Assembly (NCBI RefSeq): GCF_023065955.2
Contig: NW_026623078.1
Span: forward strand, 9,248,199 to 9,312,198
Reading direction: 5' to 3'
Source: Ursus arctos
Lineage: Eukaryota; Chordata; Mammalia; Carnivora; Ursidae
Length of the DNA stretch: 64,000 bases
Below are positions 48,001 to 59,600 of this stretch, piece after piece (position 1 is the first letter of the stretch; every line of letters starts with the position of its first letter). The notes under the pieces were generated by a model. The model was not told where the DNA came from. It did not search any database and saw nothing but the letters and a program-made list of their open reading frames with translations. Position numbers and translations under genes: made by a program.

Positions 48001-49091
48001 GCAACCTCTACGACATCAGCCAAAGCAACCTTTTTCATGACACATCTCCAAAGGCAAGAGAAACAAAAGATAAAATGAACTTGTGGGTCTTCATCAAGAT
48101 CAAAAGCTTCTGCACAGCCAAGGAAACAGTCAAAAAAACTAAGAGGCAGCCCATGGAATGGGAGAAGATATTTGCAAATGACACTACAGATAAAAGACTG
48201 GTATCCAAGATCTACAAAGAACTTCTCAAACTCAATACGCGAGAAACAAATAAACAAATCTTAAAATGGGCAGAAGATATGAACAGACACTTTTCCAATG
48301 ATGACATACAAATGGCTAACAGACACATGAAAAAATGTTCAAAATCATTAGCCATCAAGGAAATTCAAATCAAAACCACACTAAGATACCACCTTATGCC
48401 AGTTAGAATGGCAAAAATTGACAAGGCAAGAAACAACAATTGCTGGAGAGGATGTGGAGAAATGGATCCCTCCTACATTGTTGGTGGGAATGCAAGTTGG
48501 TATAGCCACTCTGGCAAACAGTGTGGAGGTCCCTTAAAAAATTAAAATTGAGGGGCGCCTGGGTGGCGCAGTCTTTAAACATCTGCCTTCGGCTCAGGGC
48601 GTGATCTCGGCATTCCGGGATGGAGCCCCATGTCAGACTCCTCTGCTGGGGGACTGCTTCTTCCTCTCCCACTCCCCCTGCTTGTGTTCTCTCTCGCTGG
48701 CTGTCTTTCTCTGTCAAATGAATAAATAAAATCTTAAAAAAAAAAAAAAAAGTTAAAAATTGAGCTACCCTATGACCCAGCCATTGCACTACTGGGTATT
48801 TACCCCAAAGATAGAGACATAGTGAAGAGAAGGGCCATAGGCACCCCATTGTTCATAGCAGCATTGTCCACAATAGCCAAATCGTGGAAGGAACGGAGAT
48901 GCCCTTCAACAGATGACTGGATTAAGAAGTTGTGGTCCATATATACAATGGAATATTACTCAGCTATCAAAAAGAACGAGTTCTCAACATTTGCTGCAAC
49001 ATGGACGGCACTGGAGGAGATAATGCTAAGTGAAATAAGTCAAGCAGAAAAAGACAATTATCATATGATTTCTCTCATCTACGGAACATAA
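45057..49091 (+). pseudogene. L1-B ORF2 (endonuclease-reverse transcriptase), broken
   Basis: It starts at ATG 45057 in the same position as L1-A. The longest open piece is 362 codons (45751-46839), covering the central region and the start of the reverse transcriptase ([20 protein letters not shown]). The catalytic box reads FTDDMILYM instead of FADDMILYM at about 47151-47177. A frame break falls near 46840 and another stop (TAA) near 47919. TGA at 45628-45630 sits exactly where L1-A has TGA. A can-SINE splits the C-terminal Cys-rich region. The copy is inactive. Confidence 0.93.
48552..48751 (+). mobile_element. can-SINE inserted in L1-B ORF2
   Basis: Head GGGGCGCCTGGGTGGCGCAG, tRNA-like A and B boxes (CTCAGGGCGTGATC near 48593-48606), CT-rich tail and (A)n. 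Flanks TTAAAATTGA(G) at 48542-48551 and TTAAAAATTGAG at 48753-48764 are the short TSD, matching the same L1 site in L1-A, which has no insert. Confidence 0.96.
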
Positions 49092-49712
49092 GAACGAGGA
49101 AGATCGGTAGGGGAAGAAAGGGATAAAGAAAGGGGGGGTAATCAGAAGGGGGAATGAAGCATGAGAGACAATGGACTCTGAGAAACAAACTGAGGGCTTC
49201 AGAGGGGAGAGGGGTGGGGGAATGGGATGGACTGGTGATAGGTAGTAAGGAGGGCACGTATTGCATGGTGCACTGGGTGTTATACGCAAGTAATGAATCA
49301 TGGAACTTTACATCAGAAACCAGGGATGTACTGTATGGTGACTAACATAATATAATAAAAAACATTAAAAAAAAAAAGAATACCAAATTGCCCTCCCGAA
49401 ACCAGCGAGGTTTAGAATTCCTTTTTTCTCATACATGTTTGCCTCTGCTGAGCATTACCATCTTAAAAAAAAAAATCTTTTCTATAGACAAAGTTCTTGT
49501 TTTAATTTGCATGTTTTTGATTACTAGCGAGGTTGAATATTTTTTAAAGGCTTATTTCCCTTTTACTTGCCTCTGTAAGTTTCTTTAATGTCCCTTTTTT
49601 CTTATATTTTTCTTAAAATTTTTCTCAATTATTAAGAACTCTTTAATTCTGCACATTTCAAAATATTATATAAATATGCTAAACAACCAATATGTTTATG
49701 AACTGCCAGACA

Positions 49713-49833
49713 GGTTTTTTTTTTTTAGCGTTTTTTAAAATTTAAGTCATCTTTTCATCCAACGTGGGGCTCAAACTCAGAATCCCAAGATCGAGAGTTG
49801 GATGCTCTACTGTCTGAGCCAGCCAGGAGCCCC
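49713..49833 (-). mobile_element. can-SINE (older short type)
   Basis: Reverse-oriented: (T)n, a diverged AAATTTAAGTCATC where the younger copies have AAGATTTTATTT, CGTGGGGCTCAAACTCAGAA, then GAGCCAGCCAGGAGCCCC. TSD TGAACTGCCAGACA at 49699-49712 and 49834-49847 is exact. Confidence 0.95.
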
Positions 49834-49879
49834 TGAACTGCCAGACAATTTTAACTTAAATTCTCCTGCCTAAGTCTAT

Positions 49880-50130
49880 GGCATGAATACTAGGTCAAGG
49901 GTCAGAAGACTTGGATTCTGTTCCTTCTGGTTCTGGGACCACATTAATAAATTAACTTCTCCAAGCTTAGTTTTCTCACTTGTGAAATATCATAAAACCT
50001 TCCCTTCTAACTTATAAGAAATTTGTAAGACAAAATAGGAAAATACTTTGAAAACTGTAGTATTGTTCCAATGTGTATACTATAGTGTGGGGCTAGTATG
50101 CTGTGCTTTTTGCCTAGGTCATGGAAAGAG
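49880..50130 (+). repeat. MIR SINE
   Basis: Follows the MIR order: GACTTGGATTCTGTTCC, CTTCTCCAAGCTTAGTTTTC, CACTTGTGAAATATC and later the A-rich text. Strongly diverged. Confidence 0.6.
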
Positions 50131-50639
50131 TACGTTCTGAAACTGTTTTTTTGCGGTATTCAAGATCCTGAAATAAGACATTATAGTATGTATTATTGGG
50201 AAATAGGTTTTTTGGAAAAATTAAAGTTCATGCTGGTTTCTGAGTTTTGATGTCTTAAATTGTTAAAATATAGTAATTTTGTATAGCATGAGGTAAGATA
50301 GGTTATAAGATAGCTATTTCTGCAAAAATGTTTTCTATAAAGGATAGAATAGTCTTTTCTATGAGTCTCTTTATTGAATTCAGTGCAATTTTTTTTTTTT
50401 TTACCTTCTCATCGGGGCAATAATGTTCATCCTACGATTGTAAAATCATTTTTTCTCTCTTCCTTTCCAGGCAGAGGGTTTGAGTGTCCTTTAAAGTATA
50501 GAACTCCTTACATATATAGTATTGTAAGCTCATTTTACTATATTACAAGCCTTGTGTAGTTAAGTTATAAGACATATCTTTTAGTATTGCATTAGTTCTT
50601 CAGAATTTCTTTTTCTATGGCAGCAATTAGCAATATCAT

Positions 50640-50885
50640 ATTCAGAGTTTATGCTATAGAATCTTACTGCGTAGTTCAAATCCTACTTTGTAACTCTGGG
50701 AAAATTACTTGACTTCTGTGTCTCTTTTTGTTTTTCATTGTAAAGGGGGGTTAATAATAATACCTATGAATATCTACTTTAAAGAGTTGTTGGGTCAGTA
50801 TATTAAAAGGAGTAATGTAAAGTGCTAAATTAGCATAGGGTCCAGTACATTCCTAAGTGCTCAGTAAATACTAATACTCATGCAT
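50640..50885 (+). repeat. MIR SINE
   Basis: Order: GTAGTTCAAATCCTAC (B box), GTAACTCTGGGAAAATTACT, GTCTCTTTTTG, TTGTAAAGGGGGGTTAATAA, TTGTTGGGTCAGTATA and GTGCTCAGTAAATACTA. This is nearly the whole MIR element. Confidence 0.8.
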
Positions 50886-51230
50886 CCATCCTTTCCATAA
50901 GTATTTTATTGTGTACCTGCTTTGTTTCAGGCACAGTCCTGGGCTCTGAGGATATAGCAGTGAACAAAAGCAAGTTTTTGCCCTCATGAAGCTAATATAC
51001 TAGTGGCAGGAGACAAATACAAAACCAGTATAGCTAGAATGTCAGATGGTGTTAAGGACAATGGGGAAAAAATCAAGGTAAGGTGAGAGAGTAGTCTCGG
51101 AAGACCTCACTGGTTAGTAGCAATAAAGCAAAGGAATATGCCTGTGGATATGTGGGGAAAGAGTGTTCTAGGCCGAGAGGACACATATGCAGAAGCCCTG
51201 AGGGGATGAGTTGTTTGTTTTAGCATAGTA
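50886..51230 (-). repeat. L2 fragment, antisense
   Basis: Read antisense it gives the L2 3' region; + strand text includes TGTACCTGCTTTGTTTCAGG, GGATATAGCAGTGAACAAAA and AATGTCAGATGGTG. The match is good over 300 bp. Confidence 0.75.
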
Positions 51231-51299
51231 TTTGAGGAATAGTATTAATGTGTAGGATCTTTCTTAGTATATAAGTTTTTAAAAAATTCATTTTCTAAT

Positions 51300-53803
51300 T
51301 CCTTTTCTTCATTTTTTTTATAAAAGCGAACAAACTGAAAAGTAGAAAAATAGAATGAACCATATACTTACTATCTAGATTCAACAATTAATACTTAATC
51401 ATATTTGCTTCACCTGTTATTTTTTTCTGAAACATTCCAAAGAATGTTAGATATCATGACATTTACCCATAAATATCTAGCATGAATCTCTAAAAATTAC
51501 TGTTATTCTTCTAATATAATCACAATCTTATTATCACACTTAACAAAATTAACAGTAATTTGTTATATCATAGCCTAATCTCATAGCCAGTTCGTATGCA
51601 GATTTTCTCATATCCCGAAATTATTTTCTGAAGATGTTTTTTGTGAACCAAAATTTAGTTAAGGATTATGAATTGCATTTGGTGTGTTTCTTAAATGTCT
51701 CAATGTCTTAACACTCCCTCTCCTTTTCCCCCATGATAGCGGCTTTTAGATAAATGGGCCGTGTTTTCCGTTTGTATTTTAAGAATGATCTTCTTTAAAA
51801 AAAATTCTAATTGTTTTACATTTTTCCCAAAAGTGTAATTTCTAAAATATACTATGTTCACCCAAGGGTTCCTAAAAATGGAATAAAATTTTACAATAAT
51901 TACAGGAAATTGACTTGTAAAGCATTTACTTTTGTTGGAAAGTGTTCATACAAAGTTTTCAAATTTCTAATAATTTCCTTTCTTGGATTGCTCAGTGGGT
52001 TAAGCGTCTTCCTTCAGCTCAGGTCATGATCCAGGATCCTGGGGTAGAGGCCCACATTGGGGCTCTCTGATCAGCAGGGACCTGCTTCTTCCTCTGCTGC
52101 CTCCCCTGCTTGTGCTCTTTCTCTCTGTCAAATATACAAATAAAATTTTTATGCAGCAATTAGATATTGATATAAGGTGTTTTTACAGTCCTATGCCATT
52201 TTATCACATGTAGATTTGTGTAACCACCCCCCACAATCAAGGATATGGAACTATTCCATCACCACGGAAATATTTCATCACCAGGCAACTATTTCCCTCC
52301 CTCTTGCTACCTATACCTTTCCCTCTCCACCATCCTTAAGCCCTGGGAACCACCAATCTATTTCCATCTCTATAATTTTGTCATTTAGAGAATTATATAT
52401 AAATGGAATCATACAATATGTATGCAATGCAAATTTTTGGGATTGGGTGGGGTCTTTTTAATTTGTTTTTGTTTTTGTTTTCATTCAGCATCATTGCATT
52501 GAGATTCACCCGAGTTGCTGCATGTGTCAATAGATCATTTCTTTTATTGCTGAGTAGTGGTCCAGGCTATAAATGTACCAGTTTGTCTCATCATTCACTC
52601 ATTAGAGGGCATCTTTCCAGGTAGGTTTATTATAAGCAAACCTGCAAAAAACATCAGTGTACGTGTGTTTTGTGTGAGCATAACTTTTCATTTCTCTAGA
52701 ATAAGTGTTCAAGTGTAATTGCTGGGTCGTATGGTAGTTGTTTGGTTTTATAAGAAACTGAAAAACTGTTTTCCAGAGTGTCTGTACCATTTTACATTTC
52801 CCCAAATATTGCATGAGTGATTCAGTTTTTCTATATCCATTCCAAAATCTGATGTCGTCAATTTTGTTATTTTAGTTATCTTCTTTTCTTTTCTTTTCTT
52901 TTAGTTATTTTAAGTGTGTAGTGCTTATTTTTGCTCCAATTATAATCATCATTTAGAAAACTCAAGAGAAGGAAAGTCTATTGCACCCTCCTTCTCCACT
53001 CAAATGAGCCAAATGTTAGATCTTTTGTTAGAGTCCAACAGATCCTTGAGATTCTGCCCATTTTTTTAGTCTATTTTCTTTCTGTTGTTCACGAAGTGTA
53101 GTTTCTAGTGTTCTATCTTCAAGTTTACTGTTGTTTTCCTCTGTCTCCCTCATCTCCTACTGTTGAGCTCACATTCAAGCTTTTAATTTTGCTTATTATA
53201 ACTTTCAGTTCTAAAATTTTCATTTGATACTTCTTCATATCTTCTATTTTTGCTGAGACTATGTTTTTCTTTTTTAAATTTGTTTCAAGCATGTTTGTAA
53301 ATTGCTCATTGAAGCATTTTTATAATGACTGCTTTGAAATCCTTGTCAGATAATTTCAACATCTGTTTCATCTCCATGTTGGCATTTATTGACTTTTTAA
53401 ATTTTTCTCATTCAGTTTGGGGTCTTCCTGGCTCTTGGTATGACAAGTGATTTTCAGCTGAACTCTAGACATATTGAGTATTACATTACAAGATTCTGGA
53501 TCTTATTTAGATTTTTTTTTATTTATTTTTTTTTTTACCAAACTCCTCTGACACCATTCCAAGGGGTGGTGGTAGGGCACTACTTCATCATCTCTAGGTG
53601 TATGTGGGAATCCAGGCTGTCCACTAGACTGTTTTGACACTTGGGAGGAGAGGAGCTCTTGTTACTGCACAGTGGATCCACAGTCCTGACTCTCCACCTG
53701 GCCTCAACTGACAGCACCCAGTGGGGAACAGGAAAGCCCACTTGTTACTGTTGAATGATGTTGGAAGTATGGACCCACTCATTGTCTCCAATGACACCAA
53801 GGG
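51300..53803 (-). repeat. Ancient antisense L1 (L1M type), part 1
   Basis: In reverse this is an old L1 3' UTR then ORF2-like text: GATTCAACAATTAATACTTA, then CATAACTTTTCATTTCTCTA and TTGCTGGGTCGTATGG. The section 53050-53560 continues it (GTCAGATAATTTCAACATCT, CTTGGTATGACAAGTGATTT). An ERV inserted at about 53804. The parts on either side of 59115 appear to be the same L1. Not coding. Confidence 0.75.
51983..52149 (+). mobile_element. can-SINE, head-truncated
   Basis: Starts in the head region (GATTGCTCAGTGGGTTAAGC), then CTTCAGCTCAGGTCATGATC, CTGCTTCTTCCTCTGC, CTCTGTCAAATATACAAATAA. It lies in the old antisense L1. The first bases of the head are missing and no clear TSD is visible. Confidence 0.88.
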
Positions 53804-54260
53804 TGAGGAGATTCATTAAGAGCTGGTGGGGATGACATCTATTGGGGAGGTCATTGTCAGGATGTGACTGCTGGTTGACCCATGAGCTGGACCCTGGGCA
53901 AGTTGGAGGCTCCCTACCCTTCTACCATCCTTGGAATTTACTTTCAATTTGCCTTTCCAGCCCAGAAACTGCCCCAAGGACACAGCCTTGAGATAGTGAT
54001 GTGGTGTTGAAGCCATCTGAACAGTATACCTCACTGAGCCCAGTTAAGACTATATAAACTTTTAAGATTTGGCCAGCAGGTGCAGACATCCACTCATCTT
54101 GCAGCTGTCCAAGACATATGTAAGTTCCCTTTGCTCATTAAACCTGCCCTCTACCCAACCTGGAATGGCTTGCCTCTTTCATCAGTCTGTTCCTGCCCTG
54201 CATATTAGGGTTAGTTTTAGATTACACCTGGGAAATTCCTGAGGAGCTTGTGAATCAACA
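53804..54260 (+). repeat. 5' LTR of endogenous retrovirus
   Basis: 457-bp LTR that aligns along its length with the 3' copy at 58673-59114: shared landmarks include ATGAGCTGGACC, TTGCCTTTCCAG, AAGGACACAGCCTTGAGATR-type text, GGTGCAGACATC-like text and CTGAGGAGCTTG. TATA box TATATAA at 54051-54057 and ATTAAA at 54138-54143 are in the order U3, R. It starts TG and ends CA (AATCAACA). Confidence 0.85.
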
Positions 54261-54488
54261 ATTGCCAAGCCAGCTAAGTGACAGAAGAAATGGGTTTTGG
54301 GAAAGAGGTATCCATGGGGAATTCAATTCTTGATTTGGCAATGACCTCTATGTGGGAAGGGTGGCCTGTATGTAGATGCTTCTAAACTGTTCTGTGAATA
54401 CAGGGATGCCCTGAAAATGTCAGATGGCCTAATGCATTTGGAGGACCTGCACCTAGCGCACGGTGGCAAAGAAGGGAAATGCATGTCT

Positions 54489-54706
54489 TTTTTCTTTTTA
54501 AGATAATTTCTTTTTTCTTTTTTAAAGATTTTATTTATTTGACAGAGAGAGGCAGCCAGTGAGAGAGGGAACACAAGCAGGGAGAGTAGGAGAGGAAGAA
54601 GCAGGCTCCCAGTGGAGGAGCCTGATGCGGGGCTCGATCCCATAATGCCGGGATCACGCCCTGAGCCGAAGGCAGAGGCTTAAGGACTGAGCCACCCAGG
54701 CGCCCC
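54489..54706 (-). mobile_element. can-SINE inside the ERV
   Basis: Reverse-oriented, young type, ending GCCACCCAGGCGCCCC at 54706. TSD GGGAAATGCATGTCT at 54474-54488 and 54707-54721 is perfect. The T-rich left end has a mixed CTTTTTAAGATAATTTC-like tail before the usual AAAGATTTTATTTATT. Confidence 0.97.
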
Positions 54707-56059
54707 GGGAAATGCATGTCTGACACAATGAGCTGGCCTCTCCTGTGGGCAGTTCCACTGGCCACTGATGCTCAACCAGAGGCTGAAGCTCAGGTTAGAA
54801 AGTTGGAGGAACTGAGGTTAGAGAAGGGTGTCCCACTACTCTGCTGGCTTCAGGGTTAACAAACAAGGTGGGAGAAGTGAAGACCTTAGCATGCTATTTT
54901 GCAAAGCCAAGAGGGCACAATCTGCCTCAGATTAAGGTCTGAGCACTTGTAACAAAACCTGATTGAGACACTAAGCAGTGGGGTCTGTGGAAAAATGAGG
55001 AGAGCAAAGAGATTTTGTGATGAAGAAATGAATGAAATGTTTCATGCTGTCCGACCCCTATTACAAAAGAGAATTTTAAATAGCAATTACCTCAAAGCTC
55101 CTAGGAGAAAACTTGACTTCTTTCTCCATCCTTTAAACTTGTAAATTTGTCCTGTCTTAAACACTCCAAGAGATAACTGCCCACAGAGTTAAAAATTAAA
55201 AAAAAAAAAAAATTAGAAAGAATTTTAATACCAAAAGTATACTGGTGCAAATTTAGAACTTGGTTTTCTCTCTGTTAAAAGAAAAAAGTTGTCTTAGATT
55301 AACAGCCTGCTATTTAATAAAAAAAATAACAAAGCTTTTGTTTTGGTTTGGTTTGGTTTTACTTTTGATGTAATCTGCCTAGAAAACAAAGATTCTGTGT
55401 TTTGTTTTTATCAGGTCTTTGATTACTCAAGGAACTGAGTCTTGATTAAAAAAGCAGCTTTCTACAACTATGTAATTTTTTAAAGTAATTTTTGTATATG
55501 TTAAATTTCATGGGGAACATTGGCAAATAAGGGGTGATGATAAACTTTTAGAGTTTGTTTATGTAAAATTCCAAAAATATGATATATCTTGATATAATGT
55601 TATCATTTATAAATTTAAAATGCATGTCACAGAAATAAATTCACTTGTCAGTTGCTTTATAGTAAACTCATCATATCTTTAACCATAACCATTTTTAAGT
55701 CCTTCACCATTTGCTGACACTGTTTTACTCCAGTGCTTTGACAAAAAGTATTCCCACGAAAGTGCTTTATTTTCAAGGAAAAGACTTTGACAAGTTTCTG
55801 ATATAGCTAAGATCAACCTTTTTTTTCATGTGGAAGGGACAGTAATAAACCTTTCAAGTGCTTCCTCAAAGCTACCTGTGCATCCCCACAATGTGTCATG
55901 AGATGGTAACCCGAGAGCTGACCCCTTGCTCCTTCCCCACATCAGTAAAATGGGCTCATTACATTAATAATATAATATCAACATGTGAAAACATCTCCCT
56001 ACTGTAGGACACACTGCAGACTTTGCTGAAACATCTGTGAGGGAGAGGATGGATGGTGA

Positions 56060-57290
56060 AACCACAGAAAACTCAAGGCTCACGCATTACTATAAGGTTT
56101 TGGGAGTCTTTTGGTTGGGTAAAACTCATGCTGTCCCAGAAGTTGAGTTTAATAAGATACAAGCCTATCCAAGCCCTGAAAATGTAAAGGAGATACAAGC
56201 TTTTGCAGGAATTTTGGGGTTTGTAGGGATTTTATTTCTTACCCTTCCTAGTGCCCCATTCTTTATACTACCTCGTAAAGAAAGGGCACATATGGGAGTA
56301 GGGATAGAGCAACAAACCACCTTTGAGGAGGAAAAATACCAGTGAAGCAGGTTAAAGCTCTGGGCATCCCCCAAGCAGGGCCACCATTTGAGTTAGATGT
56401 GTCTGTGACTCTGGAAGATGTGGGTCAGGCACTGTGGCTGAGACAACAAAAGGGAGAGTGCTCCTAGGGTTTTGGTCCCAGCTCAGGAAGGTGGCAGGAG
56501 CCTGATAGATCCCTACAGAGTGACACCTCCCAGCAGTGTGCAGAGTGCTACTTTGAGTGGGGCCTCTCAGGAAGGAAGGAACCACAACATCCAGTGGGCT
56601 GAACTCAGAGTGGTTTGACTGATGACCCCTTTGCACTGAGAATTGGGCTGTTCTAAAAAGATTAACTGTCTGACTTGGACAATAAGAAGCCAAGGGGTAG
56701 ATGATTATATATAAGCCCTTAAAAGGGTCAAGATATGTGAAAAGGCATTTGAGTCCATCTGCAAGAACCTGAGGCAGTCCTCACTGCTTTGCACATCCTG
56801 GCTCATAAGCCACTGACACTCCCTGGCAATTAAAAATCTGATGCCTAGCTGTGTACAAACTGTAGCAACTGACCCTGTAGTAGATATCGCAGATTGGGTG
56901 CATAGACAGAGTGGCCGCTGAAGTGCCCAGGTAAGGTGGTGTGTTGCCAGCGTGATGATGTGCCCTTGAAGTACGGTGACTTGGTTAATGCAGTAGTAAC
57001 ACCATGTCTTGTGTGTTTTAGACAATGCACAAGGCAACTGCCAAAGGAGATTGGGACCATCCACTGGAGTTCCCAACTGGTAAGGGATTGACAAATTGAT
57101 TATATTGGCCCGCTCCCTCTGAGTGAGGGTTCTAAATATGCCTTGGTTTGTGTGGACATTGCATCCAGCCTGACCCAAGCTTTCCCCTGTCGATGTGCAA
57201 ACCAGGCTACCGCCATTAGGGCATTACAGAAGCTGAGTTATGTAGGGATACCCTCATGGAACAGACAGTGATTGGGGTTACATTTCAGAG
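56060..57290 (+). pseudogene. ERV pol remnant (reverse transcriptase/RNase H to integrase)
   Basis: 56091-56260 resembles the end of the reverse transcriptase, in which short stretches such as FNKIQAYPSPENVKEIQAF can be read. Further on, text at 56400-56650 suggests RNase H-type sequence. At 57080-57260 an integrase core is visible in pieces (for example DYIGPL and TQAFPCRC). Stops and frameshifts occur throughout. The order RT, RNase H, integrase matches the + orientation given by the LTRs. Family is probably an ERV-L or class I-like element; I cannot say which. Confidence 0.75.
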
Positions 57291-57350
57291 GTCATGATAT
57301 GTAAGATGGGGCAAAAGAACACGGCATTAGATGAGGTTACATCTTCTTTA

Positions 57351-57555
57351 TTTTATTTTTATTTTTTTTAAAGATTTTATTTATTTGACAGAGATAGAGA
57401 CAGCCAGCGAGAGAGGGAACACAAGCAGGGGGAGTGGGAGAGGAAGAAGCAGGCTCACAGCAGAAGAGCCTGATGTGGGGCTCGATCCCAGATCGCCGGG
57501 ATCACGCCCTGAGCCGAAGGCAGACGCTTAACTGCTGTGCCACCCAGGCGCCCCA
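57351..57555 (-). mobile_element. can-SINE inside the ERV pol region
   Basis: Reverse-oriented young copy: TTTATTTTTTTTAAAGATTT at the left, GAGAGAGGGAACACAAGCAG in the body, and GCCACCCAGGCGCCCC at the right. TSD ACATCTTCTTTA at 57339-57350 and 57556-57567 is perfect. Confidence 0.97.
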
Positions 57556-58672
57556 ACATCTTCTTTAAATCAATAAGCAACAGGGTTGGTAAAAAGGAAA
57601 AAATGGAATATTTAAAGCAGCAAATTAAATTGTTAACAGGTAAAACCACCTTAGCTGGGTGGACTAAAGTACTGTTCTATCTTTAATACATTTGAATGAT
57701 CAACCAGTGAAGCCTGTTGTTCCCTGTGACAGGCTGGGGACCTCTGCTGAGACACCAAATACCATAAAGGGATAGCAGTTACAGGAAAAAAAAACATTGC
57801 CCCCACTCTCACCATGGATCAACATGTTATGCTGCTGAGAACACCAAGCCCCATCACACCTGGGAAAGGCGTTACCTACTAGAATTCACAATGGGTTCAT
57901 TACATTGCACCCTTGGATGAGGGGGAACTACTCAATCTCCACTGGGATCCCATGGTCCTGCTACAAGCTGGACATGTTTAAATGCTCTGTACCTGGAATG
58001 GAATACACACCATTGAAAGAGTGGAGAAAATGTGAGTCCTGTCTAGCGTATCCACGTCCAGTCCATCTCCTCAAACCTGATTGTTCTGCCTCCCCAGCAT
58101 ATATGGTATGCACATCTGTTCACATTCCAAAAAGCTGCCAGCCTCCCTCTTCTCAAGGCCAGGTGGGCACATTCTGTTTTCCACTGGTTTATCATTTGGT
58201 TGCCATCCTTGTTCCCTCCACTGTCCTGGAGGGTGTTATAACATATACAGAAGCCCTTACTAAATTCACCCAATAAGTCTTGACTGATAGTAACAGGACA
58301 CTGAACACTGGGGCCACAGATGAAAAGAACTGTTCTCCGTTATAGGATGTTGATGAACATGACAGCTGTCTCAGAAGGAGACAATGCATGTGTTCATACC
58401 CATGAGTCTGCTAATATATCATTTTATTAAACCACATGAGGGCATAAGTGAATGCCCCAGTGTAGCAGTGGTTCAGATCATGGAGCTCTTGGAAAAAGTT
58501 GTCTCTGATTTTGGGAATCATTGTCTTAATCTGTGTTTGTTTTGCATGAGCCTGTATTGTTGCTGTAACATCTGCCTCTAGTGCAGCCAGGTAGCTGCCA
58601 AACGGCGACCCAGAGCCCCATGAAACTCCTGCTGACATCTCAGGGCACAATGCAGAATGGAGGGAAAGGAGG

Positions 58673-59114
58673 TGCATATGCAATTGTAAGAGTGGGTCAC
58701 TGGGGAGTGGAGTGTCAGGGGAGGTCATCAAGAGGACATGAGTGCTGTCTGATCTGTGAGCTGGACCAGGCAGTCAGAGACTCCCCGCTCTTCTCATCTT
58801 CAGAATGTGTATTCTGCTTGCCTTTCCACCAAGGACACAGCCTTGAGATGGTGACATGGTGCTGAGAGCTGCAAGGTACATGACTGAACCCAGTCAAGGG
58901 CTCTATACAAACTTAAAATGTGGCAGGCAGTTGCAGACATCTTTTCTTGCGCAGCCCAAGACAAGCTTTATGCATAAGTTTCCGTGTTTGTTGAGCCTGA
59001 TCCCTCCCCATCTTCCCCATCTGAAACACCTGCCTCTTCTTCTTTCCCTGCCCCAAATAATGAGGCCAGTTTCAAATCACACCCAGGAAGCTCCCAGGAG
59101 CTTGGGGACCATCA
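58673..59114 (+). repeat. 3' LTR of endogenous retrovirus
   Basis: 442 bp, starting TGCATATG right after the purine tract ending GGAGGGAAAGGAGG and ending ACCATCA. It aligns with the 5' LTR in the same orientation. A TATA-like TATACAA is at 58904-58910. The two LTRs differ at many sites, so the insertion is old. Confidence 0.83.
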
Positions 59115-59600
59115 TGTCCTGGCTCTGCACTGGAATACTTTATCCAACACCAGTGCTGGGGATTGGGGTGCCTGTGACTGCCTGGTAAGGGTGGGAGTCC
59201 AGGTCCCCTCTCACCTTTGCTGGCAGGGAGGGAGGTGGGGCCACAGTTTTTCTGTGGTGCAGGCTGCTGCAGAATGATTATTATCAAAAGTACTTTATCT
59301 GGAGTACTTTGGACCTGACTCTGAAGACTTTCCTTGGGCTTTTATTTTTGGGTGCTCTTTTTGGATTTTGTTTTGTTTTATTGCTCATTGGTATTTCCTG
59401 GTTGCTGACTTCTTCGGTATTCAGTTTGAGATATATGAAGGAAAAATAAAACCCAGGGAACTCACCACCATATTCTTCCTTCGATCTAAGGATCTTAGCC
59501 ACTCCTCTTTAGAGACTTCTTATATTTGCTTTATGTGTAATGTCCGGGGTTGTTAGTTTTAATTAGTAGGAGGAATGTGTCTACTTCATCTCCTCAGAAT
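59115..59600 (-). repeat. Ancient antisense L1, part 2 (after ERV)
   Basis: The L1-like text resumes after the ERV (GTGGGAGTCCAGGTCCCCTC, TTTATCTGGAGTACTTTGG). It seems to continue the element at 53500-53803. Right limit unclear. Confidence 0.6.

Larger units (their letters stand above)
43165..49377 (+). mobile_element. Near full-length LINE-1 (L1-B), inactivated, with SINE insert
   Basis: It has the same family layout as L1-A, with parallel text throughout: 5' UTR (43165-44121), ORF1, ORF2, 3' UTR, A-rich tail. It is about 6.2 kb including a 200-bp can-SINE at 48552-48751. The orientation is + like L1-A. I found no clear TSD, so its exact ends are approximate. ORF1 and ORF2 are both broken. 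Confidence 0.95.
54261..58672 (+). pseudogene. Decayed internal region of endogenous retrovirus
   Basis: Internal provirus between two related LTRs in + orientation, with a polypurine tract just before the 3' LTR at about 58658-58672. Two can-SINEs have inserted at 54489-54706 and 57351-57555. Sequence to about 56000 is AT-rich and largely unassigned, so gag is not evident and a deletion or replacement is likely. A pol remnant lies at 56060-57290. An env-like open stretch at 57905-58276 is unproven. Many stops and frameshifts make it non-coding. Confidence 0.8.

Noticed and set aside
57905..58276. 123-codon open frame as an intact ERV env gene
   Set aside because: The stretch may be env-derived, but it is short, lacks a clear signal peptide, surface/transmembrane layout or fusion features, and surrounding pol is decayed. 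I kept it only as a possible remnant.
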